Of a stretch of DNA of 64,000 nucleotides, positions 8,614 through 18,850 are shown one piece after another. The notes under the pieces are model-generated. The model was not told the origin of the DNA, ran no database searches, and saw only the letters and a list, made by a program, of their open reading frames with translations. Origin of the DNA: Giesbergeria anulus. Lineage in GTDB: Bacteria > Pseudomonadota > Gammaproteobacteria > Burkholderiales > Burkholderiaceae_C. How positions within the stretch are numbered: position 1 is the first letter of the stretch; each line of letters starts with the position of its first letter. The stretch lies in NCBI RefSeq assembly GCF_900111115.1, contig NZ_FOGD01000002.1, forward strand, positions 434,001 through 498,000, read 5' to 3'. Both the position numbers and the translations under genes were made by a program.

Positions 8614-9357
8614 TTATGCTTTGCCTTGCGAAGCCACAGCGGCAGCGGCCTTGGCTGCTGCCTCAGCATCGCCCAGATAGTAGTTGCGGATGGGCTTGAG
8701 GTTTTCATCCAGTTCATATACTAGCGGAATACCGTTGGGAATGTTGAGCCCCACAATATCTTGCTCAGAGATGTTGTCTAGGTACTTGACCAAAGCCCGA
8801 ATGGAGTTGCCGTGCGCCGCCACCACTACACGCTGGCCGCTTTGGATGGCTGGAGCCATCACTTCGTTCCAGAACGGCAGCACACGGGCCACGGTGTCTT
8901 TGAGGCATTCGGTCAGCGGCACTTGGTCAGGCGTGAGTGCGGCGTAGCGGCGGTCATCGCGCTGGCCTCGGGGGTCGTTTGCTTCAAGGGCGGGCGGGGG
9001 GGTGTCGTAGCTGCGACGCCAGATCAGCACCTGCTCATCGCCATACTGCTGTGCCATGTCGGCTTTGTTCAAGCCCTGCAAAGCACCATAATGGCGCTCG
9101 TTCAAGCGCCAGCTTTTTTGCACCGGCAGCCAAGTGCAATCCATCTCATCTAAGGCATACCACAGGGTGTGGATGGCGCGCTTGAGCACGCTGGTGTAGG
9201 CCAGATCAAACTCGTAGCCTTCGGCCTTGAGCAGTTTGCCCGCCGACATGGCCTGCGAAACGCCCGTGGGGGTCAAATCGACATCAGTCCAGCCGGTGAA
9301 GCGGTTTTCAAGGTTCCAAGTGGATTCGCCGTGGCGGATCAGAACGAGTTTGTGCAT
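8614..9357 (-). CDS. gpmA: 2,3-bisphosphoglycerate-dependent phosphoglycerate mutase
   Basis: Interconverts 3- and 2-phosphoglycerate in glycolysis and gluconeogenesis. The 247-residue protein opens [15 protein letters not shown], where His9 is the phospho-acceptor, followed by [12 protein letters not shown]. The [12 protein letters not shown] block and the second catalytic His in [12 protein letters not shown] are present; the length is that of the cofactor-dependent type. AGGGAAA just upstream of the ATG at 9357 serves as ribosome binding site. The gene is divergent from the rhodanese gene and lies upstream of ctpA on the same strand, separated by 121 bases. Confidence 0.96.
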   Translation of the reverse strand: MHKLVLIRHGESTWNLENRFTGWTDVDLTPTGVSQAMSAGKLLKAEGYEFDLAYTSVLKRAIHTLWYALDEMDCTWLPVQKSWRLNERHYGALQGLNKADMAQQYGDEQVLIWRRSYDTPPPALEANDPRGQRDDRRYAALTPDQVPLTECLKDTVARVLPFWNEVMAPAIQSGQRVVVAAHGNSIRALVKYLDNISEQDIVGLNIPNGIPLVYELDENLKPIRNYYLGDAEAAAKAAAAVASQGKA

Positions 9358-9429
9358 GGTTTCCCTAGAGAGAGCAGGTCAAAACCGTACATTCTAAAAT
9401 TGTCGCTGTTTGCTAACCCAAGGAATAAC

Positions 9430-9837
9430 GTGAATTTCATCGTCGAGAACTGGTATTTGATCCTTCTGGCCGTGGTCTCCGGCGCTATGTTGCTGTTGCC
9501 CGCCCTGCAAGGCGGGGCCGGTGGCCTGAGCACGGCAGCAGCGGTGCAGCTCATCAACCGCGAAAAAGGCGTGCTCATTGATGTCTGCGGCGCCGATGAA
9601 TACGCGGCCATTCATGCCGTGGGTGCCAAAAATGTGCCACTGGCAGACCTAGAAAGTCGCCTGCCTGCGGTCGCGAAGAACAAGGCCCTGCCACTGGTGC
9701 TGGTGTGCGCCCGTGGCAGCCGCGCCCAGCGCGCTGCAGCCGTGGCGCAAAAGTTGGGCTACACCAATGCCCAAGTGCTGGCAGGTGGACTCAAGGCTTG
9801 GCAAGATGCGGGGCTGCCGGTAGAAAAGAAAGCCTAG
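9430..9837 (+). CDS. Membrane-anchored rhodanese-like domain protein
   Basis: The start is a GTG at 9430 with AAGGA six bases upstream. The 135-residue product has one N-terminal transmembrane helix (roughly residues 7-25) and then a single rhodanese domain. The active-site loop CARGSRAQRA places the catalytic Cys near residue 93, so sulfurtransferase activity is possible. Its neighbours grxC and secB follow on the same strand, an arrangement (rhodanese, glutaredoxin, SecB) common in beta- and gammaproteobacteria and suggesting a role in envelope or thiol homeostasis. The precise substrate is unknown. Confidence 0.88.
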   Translation: MNFIVENWYLILLAVVSGAMLLLPALQGGAGGLSTAAAVQLINREKGVLIDVCGADEYAAIHAVGAKNVPLADLESRLPAVAKNKALPLVLVCARGSRAQRAAAVAQKLGYTNAQVLAGGLKAWQDAGLPVEKKA

Positions 9838-9875
9838 CCGTCTCTTCTCCTAGCCAGCCATCAAAAGGACACACC

Positions 9876-10136
9876 ATGCAAGCCGTCAAGATGTATACCA
9901 CCGCCGTTTGCCCCTATTGCATCCGCGCCAAACAGTTGCTCAAAAGCCGAGGGGTAGAGCAGATTGAAGAAATCCGTATCGACCAAGACCCTGTCGCCCG
10001 CCAGCAGATGATGGAGCTGACTGGGCGGCGCACCGTGCCACAAATTTTTATCGGCAGCACCCATGTGGGTGGCTGTGATGACCTGATCGCACTCGACGGC
10101 CAAGGCGGCCTGCTACCCCTGCTGGGCGCTGCATAA
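9876..10136 (+). CDS. grxC: Glutaredoxin 3
   Basis: Small dithiol glutaredoxin that reduces disulfides with glutathione. The ATG at 9876 has AAAAGGAC upstream and gives 86 residues. The redox motif C12-P-Y-C15 is intact, as are the TVPQIFIG cis-proline loop and the GGCDDLIAL glutathione-binding segment. It lies 38 bases after the rhodanese gene and before secB. Confidence 0.95.
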   Translation: MQAVKMYTTAVCPYCIRAKQLLKSRGVEQIEEIRIDQDPVARQQMMELTGRRTVPQIFIGSTHVGGCDDLIALDGQGGLLPLLGAA

Positions 10137-10162
10137 TCCACCTACCGTGTGCCCGCTGTGGG

Positions 10163-10185
10163 AGCCACTCCCCGGTGGGCTTTTT
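10163..10185 (+). terminator. Possible intrinsic terminator between grxC and secB
   Basis: AGCCAC (10163-10168) can pair with GTGGGCT (10175-10181) with one bulged base across a TCCCCG loop, followed by five T residues. The stem is short, so it may attenuate rather than end transcription. Confidence 0.45.
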
Positions 10186-10214
10186 CATGTACCTATTGCA
10201 GAAAGACTTTTGCC

Positions 10215-10682
10215 ATGAGCGATCAAGCTAACAACCCCGTATTCCAAATTCAGCGCGTTTACCTCAAGGATGCTTCTTTAGAGCAACCTAATTCGCCCGG
10301 CATTTTGCTCGAGCAAGAGCAGCCCAGCGTGGATATTCAATTGGGCGTAGAAGCCACCCCCGTGGCCGAAGGCATTTTTGAAGTAGCCGTGACCGCCACG
10401 GTGCAAACCAAAGTCAAAGACCGCACCGTGTTTCTGGTGGAAGCCAAGCAAGCCGGTATTTTTGAAATCCGCAATATCCCTGAAGAACAAATGGGCCCCA
10501 TCATGGGTATTGCCTGCCCGCAAATTGTTTACCCTTATCTGCGTGGCAACGTGGCCGACCTCATCACCCGTGCAGGCTTTCCGCCCGTGCATCTGGCAGA
10601 AATCAATTTCCAAGCCATGTACGAGCAGCAACAACAGGCCCAAGTAGAAGGCCAAGCGCCCTCTACCTTGCTGCCACAGTAA
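10215..10682 (+). CDS. secB: Protein-export chaperone SecB
   Basis: SecB holds precursor proteins unfolded and hands them to SecA. The ATG at 10215 gives 155 residues, the usual length. Recognisable segments are [14 protein letters not shown] near the start, the [21 protein letters not shown] strands, the [13 protein letters not shown] block and the [14 protein letters not shown] segment that forms part of the tetramer and SecA-binding surface. It follows grxC and precedes gpsA, the common proteobacterial order. Confidence 0.97.
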   Translation: MSDQANNPVFQIQRVYLKDASLEQPNSPGILLEQEQPSVDIQLGVEATPVAEGIFEVAVTATVQTKVKDRTVFLVEAKQAGIFEIRNIPEEQMGPIMGIACPQIVYPYLRGNVADLITRAGFPPVHLAEINFQAMYEQQQQAQVEGQAPSTLLPQ

Positions 10683-10736
10683 TCTTTTGTCCAGAGGGCA
10701 CCTGCGGCACACCCGCCGGGGTGCCCGCACGCCATC

Positions 10737-11747
10737 ATGAAAATTCTTGTACTTGGTGCCGGTGCTTGGGGCACTGCTGTGGCTATCAGTGCGGCCCAGC
10801 ATCCAGCAGGCCATGCCGTCACGCTGTGGACGCGCGATGCCCACCAGTGTGCCGATATGCTGGCGGCGCGGTGCAATACCCGCTATTTGCCCGCTATCGC
10901 CCTGCCCGCTCCCTTGGCTTTGGCCGATGGCCCAGTGCAGGCGCAATGGGCAGGTGCTGATTTGGTTATTGTGGCCACGCCCACAGCAGCACTACGCAGC
11001 CTGCTCACACAGTTGCGTGACTGCCCTGCCCCAGTGGCTTGGCTGTGTAAGGGTTTTGAAGCGGTACCGGCAGGCTCCAATGCTTTTGGCCTGTTGGCGC
11101 ATGAAGTATGCGCCCAAGTAGCACCCCATTTGCTGTCTGGGGCGCTCAGTGGCCCCAGTTTTGCCCAAGAAGTAGCGCGCGGCCAGCCTACGGCCTTGGT
11201 GGCCGCCAGCGAGCACGCCAGCGTGCGTGACGCCTTGGTACAAGCGTTGCACAGCCCCAGCCTGCGTGTGTATGCCAACGACGACATCGTGGGCGTAGAG
11301 GTAGGTGGTGCTGTCAAAAATGTACTAGCCATTGCCACCGGCCTGTGCGATGGCTTGGCGCTGGGCCTCAATGCCCGTGCTGCACTCATCACACGCGGTT
11401 TGGCCGAAATGACCCGCCTAGGGTTGGCGCTGGGCGCACGAGCTGAGACCTTTATGGGGTTGTCTGGGCTGGGTGATTTGGTGCTCACGGCCACTGGCGA
11501 TTTGTCGCGCAACCGCCGCGTCGGCCAATTGCTGGCCCAAGGGCAAAGCCTAGAGCAAGCGGTTAACTCATTGGGCCATGTGGCCGAGGGTGTTTACAGC
11601 GCCCGCACTGTGGTGCAGCGCGCCCGCCATATGGGCGTAGAAATGCCGATCAGCGAGGGCGTGGTGGCTTTGCTCGATGGCCTACTGCGCCCCTTGGACG
11701 CAGTGTCTATCTTGATGGAACGCGACCCCAAACAAGAATGCGTATAA
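10737..11747 (+). CDS. gpsA: NAD(P)+-dependent glycerol-3-phosphate dehydrogenase
   Basis: GpsA reduces dihydroxyacetone phosphate to sn-glycerol 3-phosphate for phospholipid synthesis. The 336-residue protein starts with the dinucleotide-binding GAGAWG at residues 7-12, then has [18 protein letters not shown] and the catalytic [17 protein letters not shown] block with its conserved Lys, and [20 protein letters not shown]. It lies 54 bases after secB on the same strand. The run secB-gpsA is typical. Confidence 0.96.
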   Translation: MKILVLGAGAWGTAVAISAAQHPAGHAVTLWTRDAHQCADMLAARCNTRYLPAIALPAPLALADGPVQAQWAGADLVIVATPTAALRSLLTQLRDCPAPVAWLCKGFEAVPAGSNAFGLLAHEVCAQVAPHLLSGALSGPSFAQEVARGQPTALVAASEHASVRDALVQALHSPSLRVYANDDIVGVEVGGAVKNVLAIATGLCDGLALGLNARAALITRGLAEMTRLGLALGARAETFMGLSGLGDLVLTATGDLSRNRRVGQLLAQGQSLEQAVNSLGHVAEGVYSARTVVQRARHMGVEMPISEGVVALLDGLLRPLDAVSILMERDPKQECV

Positions 11748-11769
11748 ATCAGCAATCCCAGCATGCACC

Positions 11770-12024
11770 TCAATGCTGCTGCAATTCCTCTACATAGAGA
11801 GCGCTGGCCAAAATTTTAACCTTGCTGGCATAGTAGCGGTCTAAACGCCATTCTTTGATAATCTCGACTGCAACTTCAAAGTTTTTATAATCCAACTCAT
11901 AAAGACGGTGCAGATTGAAATTGGTATCTTTTTCCAATGACAGCACCAGCTCAGAGAAAATGGAGGCAGCAACAGAATCTATTTCTCGTTGAATGATTTT
12001 TTGCGCTTTTTTGATGGCAATCAT
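11770..12024 (-). CDS. Small hypothetical protein, 84 residues
   Basis: The ATG at 12024 has TAAGGATT about eight bases upstream, and the frame is visibly AT-richer than the surrounding genes. The product is charged and mostly helical in appearance (MIAIKKAQKIIQREIDSVAA, then an aromatic middle with NFNLHRLYELDYKNF, ending EELQQH). There is no signal peptide, membrane segment or Cys/His cluster. It converges with gpsA, 22 bases apart. I do not recognise it; its base composition suggests recent acquisition or weak selection. Confidence 0.6.
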   Translation of the reverse strand: MIAIKKAQKIIQREIDSVAASIFSELVLSLEKDTNFNLHRLYELDYKNFEVAVEIIKEWRLDRYYASKVKILASALYVEELQQH

Positions 12025-12083
12025 TGTGAATCCTTACAATTTTTCATGCAGATGAGAAATTTGAACATCCCGCAACAATTCTA

Positions 12084-12106
12084 GCAGCATTCCTTGCATA
12101 TGCTGC
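12084..12106. promoter_or_regulatory. Inverted repeat upstream of the phasin gene
   Basis: GCAGCAT (12084-12090) and ATGCTGC (12100-12106) are perfect 7-base inverted arms separated by nine bases, about 80 bases before the phasin start. Phasin genes are commonly repressed by PhaR at nearby GC-rich palindromes, so this is a candidate operator; that link is an inference. Confidence 0.35.
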
Positions 12107-12187
12107 AGCGCAACATATCATCTTGTCATTCATATAAATGTCACATTTGACTTTTACATTGGGCACTTACCCTTACCAAGGATGACC

Positions 12188-12724
12188 ATGTTGCCCACTG
12201 CACGTCCGTTTTTTCTTTCGTCTGATCCGTTTGAATTTTTTCAGCAGCTCACACGCCAAACCTGTGAAAGCATGGTGCAAATTTCTACGCTCAATGTGCA
12301 AACCACACAGGCGGCCTTAGGCACACAAACACAGCATTGGACCAAACTGCTCCAAGTGCAACGCCCCGAAGAGTTAAGCGCTTTACAGGCCGATGTGGTG
12401 CAACCGCTCGCTAAGCAAGCCAGTCAGTACGGCCAGCAGCTCTACCAAATTGCCAACGATCTGGGGCAAGCCTGGCAAGTGCAGCCCAAGGCGGGGCTGG
12501 GTGATGTGTCTAGCCAGTGGGAGCGGATGCAAAGCAACATGGACAAAATGCTCAAAAATATGCCCGTGGCCGCCCAAGCCCTCAGCGCCAGCGTTAAAAA
12601 CCGCTTGGCTTCGGCCAACGAGGCCGTCAGTGCCATTCAGCAAGTTGTGACCCAAGCGAACAACGCCACCCAAGCTAACCTGTTGGCCGCAGTGGAAAGC
12701 ACAGCACACCCCGAAACGGCCTAA
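12188..12724 (+). CDS. Phasin family protein (PHA granule-associated)
   Basis: Phasins coat polyhydroxyalkanoate granules. The 178-residue product is almost wholly helical and Ala/Gln-rich, with the phasin-type opening F-E-F-F-Q-Q-L, an amphipathic middle and repeated heptad-like Ala/Val stretches. AAGGA at 12178-12182 sits five bases before the ATG at 12188 but overlaps the alternative ATG at 12182, so 12188 is preferred. The presence of PHA synthase about 25 kb away in this window fits. It converges with cheR. Confidence 0.82.
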   Translation: MLPTARPFFLSSDPFEFFQQLTRQTCESMVQISTLNVQTTQAALGTQTQHWTKLLQVQRPEELSALQADVVQPLAKQASQYGQQLYQIANDLGQAWQVQPKAGLGDVSSQWERMQSNMDKMLKNMPVAAQALSASVKNRLASANEAVSAIQQVVTQANNATQANLLAAVESTAHPETA

Positions 12725-12742
12725 GCGCCTACCTTCCCCCCG

Positions 12743-13603
12743 TCAGGCTCCAGCTCTGGCGGGTGGCACCGGGGTTTGGCGGCGGTAAATACTGGGCAAC
12801 TCCTGCACCAAAGCTTGGCTCACGCCCTTGAGGGATTCAGAATGGCCCACAATGAGGTGGCCGCCCTCGCGCAAAAACGGCAGCAAGTTGGCAATCACCC
12901 GCTTTTTGGTTTCTAAATTGAAATAGATCAGCAGGTTGCGGATAAAAATCACGTCAAACAAGCCTGTAACCGCTGTCGGGGCCAACAGGTTGCAATGCAA
13001 AAATTGCACGCGCTGGCGCAGCTCTTTACTCACTAACAAGGTGCCATCTTGCTGACGTATGCCTTTGCGGCAGTATTTTTTCAGTAAGGGCAACGGAATG
13101 CCCTCCGTGCGCGTCATCGGGTAATGGCCGCCTTGGGCGGTGGCCAGCACCTTGGTACTGATGTCGGTGCCCAGCACCTCCCACGGGCGCTTGCCCAAAG
13201 TCTCGGCCAACACCATGGCCACGGTGTAGGCTTCTTCGCCACTAGAGGCAGCAGCGCTCCACACCCGAAACGCCCGCTTGCCCTCGCAGCGGTGCTGCTC
13301 GGCCTGTTGCTGCAAAAAATCAAAGTGCTTAGGCTCACGGAAAAAATACGTCTCGTTGGTGGTCACCAAGTTGACCATTGCCTGCAACTCAGCGGCATTT
13401 TTACCTTTGCTCAGGTAGTCAAAATACGCACTGAAGCTGTGGCAGCCCAGCGCCTGCACGCGCCGCGCCAGCCGCCCCACCAACAAGTCTTGCTTGGCCT
13501 CTGACAGGCTGATGCCCGTCATCTTGAAGATCAGCCCCTGAAAGCTGGCAAACTCTTTGCGCGTGAGCCGAGTCACCAGTGGCGGCAGCGGTGCATGGGG
13601 CAT
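12743..13603 (-). CDS. cheR: Chemotaxis protein methyltransferase CheR
   Basis: CheR methylates glutamates of chemoreceptors with S-adenosylmethionine, resetting sensitivity. The ATG at 13603 shares one base with the cheW stop (TGATG), a tight coupling that argues for this start over one 39 bases upstream. The 286-residue protein has the N-terminal helical CheR_N domain and then the SAM fold with VWSAAASSGEEAYTVAM, the GTDISTKVLATA segment, a FDVIFIRNLLIYF motif and the GHSESL end. No cheB or cheD follows; the next gene is the convergent phasin gene. Confidence 0.93.
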   Translation of the reverse strand: MPHAPLPPLVTRLTRKEFASFQGLIFKMTGISLSEAKQDLLVGRLARRVQALGCHSFSAYFDYLSKGKNAAELQAMVNLVTTNETYFFREPKHFDFLQQQAEQHRCEGKRAFRVWSAAASSGEEAYTVAMVLAETLGKRPWEVLGTDISTKVLATAQGGHYPMTRTEGIPLPLLKKYCRKGIRQQDGTLLVSKELRQRVQFLHCNLLAPTAVTGLFDVIFIRNLLIYFNLETKKRVIANLLPFLREGGHLIVGHSESLKGVSQALVQELPSIYRRQTPVPPARAGA

Positions 13604-14142
13604 CAGCGCAACGCCCCCATGATCGCTACCTCTGGCAGCCAAAGCACGCGCTCTAGCTGGAGCAGCACCACAAACTGCCCACCGATACGGCCCATCGCTT
13701 GGACAAAATCGGGCCGCATGTGGGTACCAAACTCCGGGGTGGGCACTTTGTCGGCCTCTGGTAGCTCTTGCACCTGAGACACCGCATCTACCACCAGCCC
13801 CATTTTGTAACCACGCGGCAGATGCTCGGTGCTCTCCAACTCAACAATAACGATGCAGGTTTGCTCCGTTACCGGGCCAGCGGTGCGCCCCAACCGCACC
13901 GCCAGATCAATCACTGGCACCACGGCCCCACGCAAATTGATAACCCCCCGGATCAGTGGTGGCACCAGCGGCACGGTGGTCAGGTCGCGGTATTGCAGGA
14001 TTTCGCGCACGCTGACCAAGCCCATGCCAAAACGCTCTGCACCTAACTGCACCATCAAATACTGCGACGCGGGCACGGGCACGGCCTCCACCACCGACTC
14101 AGTGGCTGTTGCCAGCCCCGGCGCGCCTGTTTGCATCAGCAT
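13603..14142 (-). CDS. cheW: Chemotaxis adaptor protein CheW
   Basis: CheW bridges CheA kinase and the receptors. The 179-residue protein has the single SH3-like CheW fold, seen in YLMVQLGAERFGMGLVSVRE, the central RGVINLRGAVVPVIDLAVRL and the GLVVDAVSQVQEL strand. A GGAG lies seven bases before the ATG at 14142. It sits 15 bases downstream of the mcp gene and one base overlaps cheR, consistent with a cheA-mcp-cheW-cheR operon. Confidence 0.94.
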   Translation of the reverse strand: MLMQTGAPGLATATESVVEAVPVPASQYLMVQLGAERFGMGLVSVREILQYRDLTTVPLVPPLIRGVINLRGAVVPVIDLAVRLGRTAGPVTEQTCIVIVELESTEHLPRGYKMGLVVDAVSQVQELPEADKVPTPEFGTHMRPDFVQAMGRIGGQFVVLLQLERVLWLPEVAIMGALR

Positions 14143-14157
14143 AGGGTCACTCCAGCA

Positions 14158-16638
14158 TCAAAACGCAACAAAATCGACCTCATCAGCGCTACCAATCGTC
14201 AGCTTGGGCGAGTTCAGTGCCGGTGACATGGCAAACAGGCTGGCGGCGGGCGACAGGCGGGCCATCTTGGGCTGGGGTGGCGCACTCCAGCGGCTGGGGC
14301 CACCGTCTCTGTCACTGACCTGAAAAAATGCCATCACTTCTTGCAGATTGGCCGCCTGCGAGGACATCTCTTCGGCGGTGGCCGCCAGCTCTTCGGAGGC
14401 ACTGGCGTTTTGCTGGGTAATCTGGTTCAGCTGGCCCATGGCAATGGTAATTTGACCGGCACTGGTGCTCTGCTCTTGCGAGGCGGCGGCAATCTCTTGC
14501 ACCAGATCAGCGGTTTTTTGCGTAGTGGGCACAATCTCATCCAGCAAAGCCCCGGCACGCTCGGCCATGCTGACGCTGTTGCCCGCCAATTGGCCGATTT
14601 CTTGTGCTGCCACTTGGCTGCGCTCGGCCAGCTTGCGCACCTCGGCGGCCACCACAGCAAAGCCCCGGCCATGCTCACCGGCACGGGCGGCCTCAATGGC
14701 GGCATTGAGCGCCAACAAGTTGGTTTGGTAAGCAATGTCGTTGATGATGCCAATTTTGCGGGCAATTTGCTGCATGGCACCCACGGTTTCACTCACGGCT
14801 TGGCCGCCTTCGGTAGCGCGCTGGCTGCCTTGGGCAGACATGCCATCGGCCACCTTGGCGTTGTCGGTGTTTTGTTGGATTGAGGCGGCCATCTGGTTCA
14901 CGGCTGCCGAGGTTTGCTCCACCGAGGCCGCTTGCTCGCTAGAGGCTTGGGCCAGCGATTGCGAGGTGGCCGATACCTGTGCCGTGGCCGAGACCAAATT
15001 GGCGGCGGTGGTGTTGACCTCGACAATCGCCTGCGAGAGTTTTTCTACCGTGTTGTTCACCACTTCCTTAAAGTCGCGCAAATCGCCCCGGTAGTCGCCC
15101 TTCACTTTGCGGGTCAAGTTGCCACGCTCCATCTCTTTGAGCACCGCCACTGCCTCATTGACTGGCAGCACAATGGCGTCCAGCGTTTGGTTAATGCCCT
15201 GCACAATTTTGCGGAAATCCCCTTGGTGGTGCACCGCATCAGCACGGGTAGAAAGCTGGCCCTGCGCAGCAGCATCGGCCAGCATGGCGGCATCGGCTAC
15301 CAGTGCCTGCACGGCGTCAATGCAGGTGTTGAGGTTGTTTTTCAGGGTATTAAAGTCGCCTTGGTAGGCATCGGTAATGCGCGCCGGAATAGCCCCGCGT
15401 GCAATATCGTCTACATAGCGCGCTGCCACGCCCAAGGGGCCAATCACGGCATCCAAAGTCTGGTTAACACCTTCGACGATTTTGCGGAAGTCCCCTTGGT
15501 GTTTAGAGGCATCGGCACGGGTGGCCAGCTTGCCTTCTACGGCGGCCTTGGCCAACACACCAGCATCGGCCACCAAAGCATTGACGGCATCAATGCAGGT
15601 GTTGAGGTTATTTTTCAGCGCATTAAAGTCGCCTTGGTAGGTGTCGGTGATGCGTGCGGGCACATCGCCCTTGGCAATGCGCTCCACATGGTTAGCAGCC
15701 ATGTTCAGGGGGCCGATCACGGCGTCTAGGGTCTGGTTAACCCCTTGGATAATCTGGCGGAAATCCCCTTGGTGGCGGCTTTCATCGGCACGGATCGAGA
15801 GCCTACCCTCCACCGCCGACTTCACCAGCAATTGCGCATCAGCGGCCATGCTGTGTACTGCACCGTGCAAGGCACGCATGGCTTGGGCGAGTTGGCCCAC
15901 CTCGTCTTGGCCCTGCAAGGTGATGCGGCTGCTAAAGTCGCCTTGGGCCATTTGCTCAACACTGTGCAAAAGTTGGCGCGTGGGCACAGTGACGCTGCGG
16001 GTAATCAGCACCCCTGAGAGCACACTGAGCAGCGCCGCCAAAGCCCCCAAGCCCAGCAGCAGCCATGCTGTATCGTGGGCTTGCTGTGTGGCCTGTGTGC
16101 CAATTTGCTTGGCGGTATGCGTGACCAAAGCAATCAGGCTGTCCATGCTTTGCACGTAGGCATTTTGTGCTTCTAAGGCTGGGCCTAAGGCCTCTACCGC
16201 TGCCTCTTCGGGTTTGTTGGCACGCAGCAGAACCACCACCCGCTTTTGCGCCTCACGGTAGGTTTTGCGCGCATCGGCCACTTTGGCCAGTTGTTGTATG
16301 GTTTTTGGCTGATGCAGCAAGCCCTCTAGCTGCTGGTAGCGGTCGTTGATCTTTTCGCTGATGGGTGCTAGTTTTTCTAGCTGGTTTTGCATGTCGGTAT
16401 CGGCACGCAGCATCGCATAGATGATGGCTCCATTGACAGTACGTGCATACAGGTTGATCTGATCAATCATTTCATTGGCTATAACAACTTGGGCTAACTG
16501 CTCAGTAGCCAAGGCATCTACATCTTTGCTGATAGCGCCGATACGGCCTACGCCCACGGCCACAATGGCGATCAAAAAAGCCAAGGCGGCGGCAAAGGCC
16601 AGTCCTAGCCGCGTTCCGATCTTGAGGTTTGCGAACAT
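14158..16638 (-). CDS. Methyl-accepting chemotaxis protein with tandem HAMP-like repeats
   Basis: A transmembrane chemoreceptor of 826 residues, longer than the usual 520-560. It has an N-terminal transmembrane helix (about 12-33), a helical periplasmic sensor of the four-helix-bundle type, a second transmembrane helix (about 190-212), a HAMP domain, then at least two 92-residue repeats (about 301-392 and 393-484) with the core [10 protein letters not shown] and QGDFN, each containing HAMP-like helices. The signalling domain follows with the highly conserved hairpin tip [20 protein letters not shown]. The C-terminus lacks the NWETF-type pentapeptide that tethers CheR. It is in the che operon directly after cheA, so it probably signals through it. 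Confidence 0.93.
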   Translation of the reverse strand: MFANLKIGTRLGLAFAAALAFLIAIVAVGVGRIGAISKDVDALATEQLAQVVIANEMIDQINLYARTVNGAIIYAMLRADTDMQNQLEKLAPISEKINDRYQQLEGLLHQPKTIQQLAKVADARKTYREAQKRVVVLLRANKPEEAAVEALGPALEAQNAYVQSMDSLIALVTHTAKQIGTQATQQAHDTAWLLLGLGALAALLSVLSGVLITRSVTVPTRQLLHSVEQMAQGDFSSRITLQGQDEVGQLAQAMRALHGAVHSMAADAQLLVKSAVEGRLSIRADESRHQGDFRQIIQGVNQTLDAVIGPLNMAANHVERIAKGDVPARITDTYQGDFNALKNNLNTCIDAVNALVADAGVLAKAAVEGKLATRADASKHQGDFRKIVEGVNQTLDAVIGPLGVAARYVDDIARGAIPARITDAYQGDFNTLKNNLNTCIDAVQALVADAAMLADAAAQGQLSTRADAVHHQGDFRKIVQGINQTLDAIVLPVNEAVAVLKEMERGNLTRKVKGDYRGDLRDFKEVVNNTVEKLSQAIVEVNTTAANLVSATAQVSATSQSLAQASSEQAASVEQTSAAVNQMAASIQQNTDNAKVADGMSAQGSQRATEGGQAVSETVGAMQQIARKIGIINDIAYQTNLLALNAAIEAARAGEHGRGFAVVAAEVRKLAERSQVAAQEIGQLAGNSVSMAERAGALLDEIVPTTQKTADLVQEIAAASQEQSTSAGQITIAMGQLNQITQQNASASEELAATAEEMSSQAANLQEVMAFFQVSDRDGGPSRWSAPPQPKMARLSPAASLFAMSPALNSPKLTIGSADEVDFVAF
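15187..15738 (-). repeat. Two tandem 276-bp coding repeats inside the chemoreceptor gene
   Basis: The segment [10 protein letters not shown] recurs with a spacing of 92 codons: copies begin at about 15738 and 15462, and a third, diverged beginning ([10 protein letters not shown]) is at about 15186. DNA copies of [10 protein letters not shown] and NTCIDAV are nearly identical. The array is in frame and encodes poly-HAMP-like modules, so it can expand or contract without shifting the frame. Confidence 0.8.
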
Positions 16639-16663
16639 ATAAGCGCTTTCTTGGTTAGATTTT

Positions 16664-18850
16664 TTATGCAGTAGCTACCGTGCTAAGGAGCTGGGGCACA
16701 TCCACAATCAGGGCGACACGGCCTGTGCCCAAAATAGTGAAGCCGCCCATACCGGGCAGGCCGTCAAACACCGGCCCCAGTGGGCGGATCACGGTCTGAA
16801 ACTCGCCTTGCAGGGCATCGACAATCAGGCCAGCGCGGTGCGAGCCGCAGCGCACTACCACCACGTTTTCGCGCACGGGCGGCTCTTGCCCCACCATAAA
16901 ATCAGCGGGCACGCTAGGCAGTTCGGGCAGGCCAAACCAAGGCCGCAGCCGAATGACGGGCAGCAGGGCATCGCGCAGGTTGATGTGCTCGTGAGCGTCT
17001 TGCAGCGCCTGCGCGGGCAGCTCGACGCACTCTTCCACCATGTCCAGCGGAATGACCAAGCTGGACTCGCCCACCGTGACCAAAAAACCATCGATGATGG
17101 CTAACGTGAGCGGTAAACGGATGCGGATGCGGGTGCCTGCCCCCTCGACGCTGTGCAACTCAATGCTGCCGCGCAAGGCGCTGATGTTGCGGCGCACCAC
17201 GTCCATCCCCACGCCGCGCCCAGACAGGTTGTTGACCTGCTCGGCGGTAGAAAAGCCCGGCTCAAAAATAAGCTGATGGATGTCGTGCTCAGTCAAGGCT
17301 TGGTCGGGCCGCACCAAGCCGCGCTCAATCGCCTTGCGCAAGATGCGCTCTTGCGACAGCCCGCCGCCATCGTCGGACACTTCAATCAGGATACTGCCGG
17401 AGTCGTGGCAGGCGTGTAGCCGCACCCGGCCTTGGGCTGGTTTGCCACAGGCGACACGCACGGCCACGGGCTCGATGCCGTGGTCAATGGCGTTGCGCAC
17501 CAAGTGGGTGAGCGGGTCGCCAATTTTTTCGATAACGGTTTTGTCCAGCTCAGTATCGGCACCGCTGATGTCTAGCGCAATGTCTTTGCCGATCTCTTGC
17601 GAGACTTCGCGCACCACGCGCTGAAACTTGTTGAAGGTGGCACCAATTTGCACCATGCGCAATTGCAAGGCCGAACCGCGCACCGACTCCACCAAGCGCG
17701 CCAGCACCGAGGAGATTTCTTGCAACTGCGGCAGCCCACTTTGTGCCACCGCCAAGTGCATACCGGCACTGGCAATAATCAGCTCGCCAATCAGGTTGAT
17801 GTGCTCGTCCAAGGTATCGGCATTGACGCGAATCAGCGTGGCGGCCTCGCTATTTTTGGCCGCTGGGGCTGGGTATGGCTTGTCCGGCGTAGGGGCCTGG
17901 GCTACAGGCAACACTACGGGCGCAGCAGGCACCACGGGTGCAACAGGCGTGGCAGCGGGCCAAAGCTGTGCCCGCTCCTCTGGGGTCAGGCTGCCACAGG
18001 CCACCAAAGCATCGGCCCAAGATGCTGCCCATTGCGCTGGGCCAGGCAGCACGGCGTAATCAGCCAAGGGGCTGTGCGGCGGCACGATGTGTACCTGCGC
18101 CATGTCTTGCACAAACTCGAACACGCTGACAATGGCTTTTTCACCCAGATCGCTGTGGTAGCGGATGGCAAAACCGAGGTAGCAAGCCTCCGGGTCTAGC
18201 TCGGCAACGTCGGGCAGCTCATCGGCCAAGGTGGCTACGCCCACGATGCGGCCTTGGCTGCCCAAGCAGTGCAACAGCGCCAGCGGCTCCATGCCATCGC
18301 GCAACATGTCGCGGCCACAGCGCAAGGCAATGTGCCAGTCACTAGTGGCGGCCAATGGCCCAGAGGCGGCAGGGCTGGCAGCGGGCGGTGCAGGCGGGGC
18401 CAACTGGCTGGCCGGGGGAGATGCGGGGGCAGCAGAGGCCTGCACGGCGGCCTGTTTGTCTGCACTGGCCGTTTTTTGCAAGGCCAGTATCAGCACCTCA
18501 CTGTGGGCATGGATGGCAGCGGTAGGCACTGTACGCTGCTCGGCATGGTCAACCAACGCACCAATGTGGTCACGCACCTGCAACAACAGGGCCAGCAACT
18601 CGCGCGAAAGTGGCTGCTCACCGGCACGCACCCGATCGAGCACATTTTCGGCATGGTGGGTAAAGGCCACCAGATACTCTAGGCCAAACAGCCCCGCCGA
18701 GCCTTTGATGGTGTGCGCCGCTCGAAAAATGGCATGGATCAACTCAGAATCGGTCGGGGCTTGCTCCAACTGCAACAGTGCGTGCTCCATGCCCTCCAAC
18801 AGCTCGCGGCTTTCAACAATGAATGTCTGAAGGATCTCATCAAGATTCAT
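16664..18850 (-). CDS. cheA: Chemotaxis histidine kinase CheA
   Basis: CheA autophosphorylates in response to receptors and passes phosphate to CheY or CheB. The ATG at 18850 opens [20 protein letters not shown], a typical CheA start. The HPt domain carries the phospho-accepting His46 in AHTIKGSAG. An Ala/Pro-rich linker leads to a regulator-binding region, then a dimerisation segment, the ATPase with N box [13 protein letters not shown] near residue 450, G1 SDDGGGLS and G2 [10 protein letters not shown], and a CheW-like C-terminal domain. The total is 728 residues. Its ATG overlaps the stop of a truncated cheY (ATGA), so translation may be coupled to the broken gene. Confidence 0.93.
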   Translation of the reverse strand: MNLDEILQTFIVESRELLEGMEHALLQLEQAPTDSELIHAIFRAAHTIKGSAGLFGLEYLVAFTHHAENVLDRVRAGEQPLSRELLALLLQVRDHIGALVDHAEQRTVPTAAIHAHSEVLILALQKTASADKQAAVQASAAPASPPASQLAPPAPPAASPAASGPLAATSDWHIALRCGRDMLRDGMEPLALLHCLGSQGRIVGVATLADELPDVAELDPEACYLGFAIRYHSDLGEKAIVSVFEFVQDMAQVHIVPPHSPLADYAVLPGPAQWAASWADALVACGSLTPEERAQLWPAATPVAPVVPAAPVVLPVAQAPTPDKPYPAPAAKNSEAATLIRVNADTLDEHINLIGELIIASAGMHLAVAQSGLPQLQEISSVLARLVESVRGSALQLRMVQIGATFNKFQRVVREVSQEIGKDIALDISGADTELDKTVIEKIGDPLTHLVRNAIDHGIEPVAVRVACGKPAQGRVRLHACHDSGSILIEVSDDGGGLSQERILRKAIERGLVRPDQALTEHDIHQLIFEPGFSTAEQVNNLSGRGVGMDVVRRNISALRGSIELHSVEGAGTRIRIRLPLTLAIIDGFLVTVGESSLVIPLDMVEECVELPAQALQDAHEHINLRDALLPVIRLRPWFGLPELPSVPADFMVGQEPPVRENVVVVRCGSHRAGLIVDALQGEFQTVIRPLGPVFDGLPGMGGFTILGTGRVALIVDVPQLLSTVATA

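Noticed and set aside
12122-12147. TTGTCAT and ATGTCAC upstream of the phasin gene as a Pho box
   Set aside because: The two sites are about 15 bases apart instead of 11, so they do not fit a PhoB site.
15187-15738. The tandem repeats as a CRISPR or mobile repeat
   Set aside because: The units are 276 bp, in frame and encode HAMP-like helices, so they are protein repeats.
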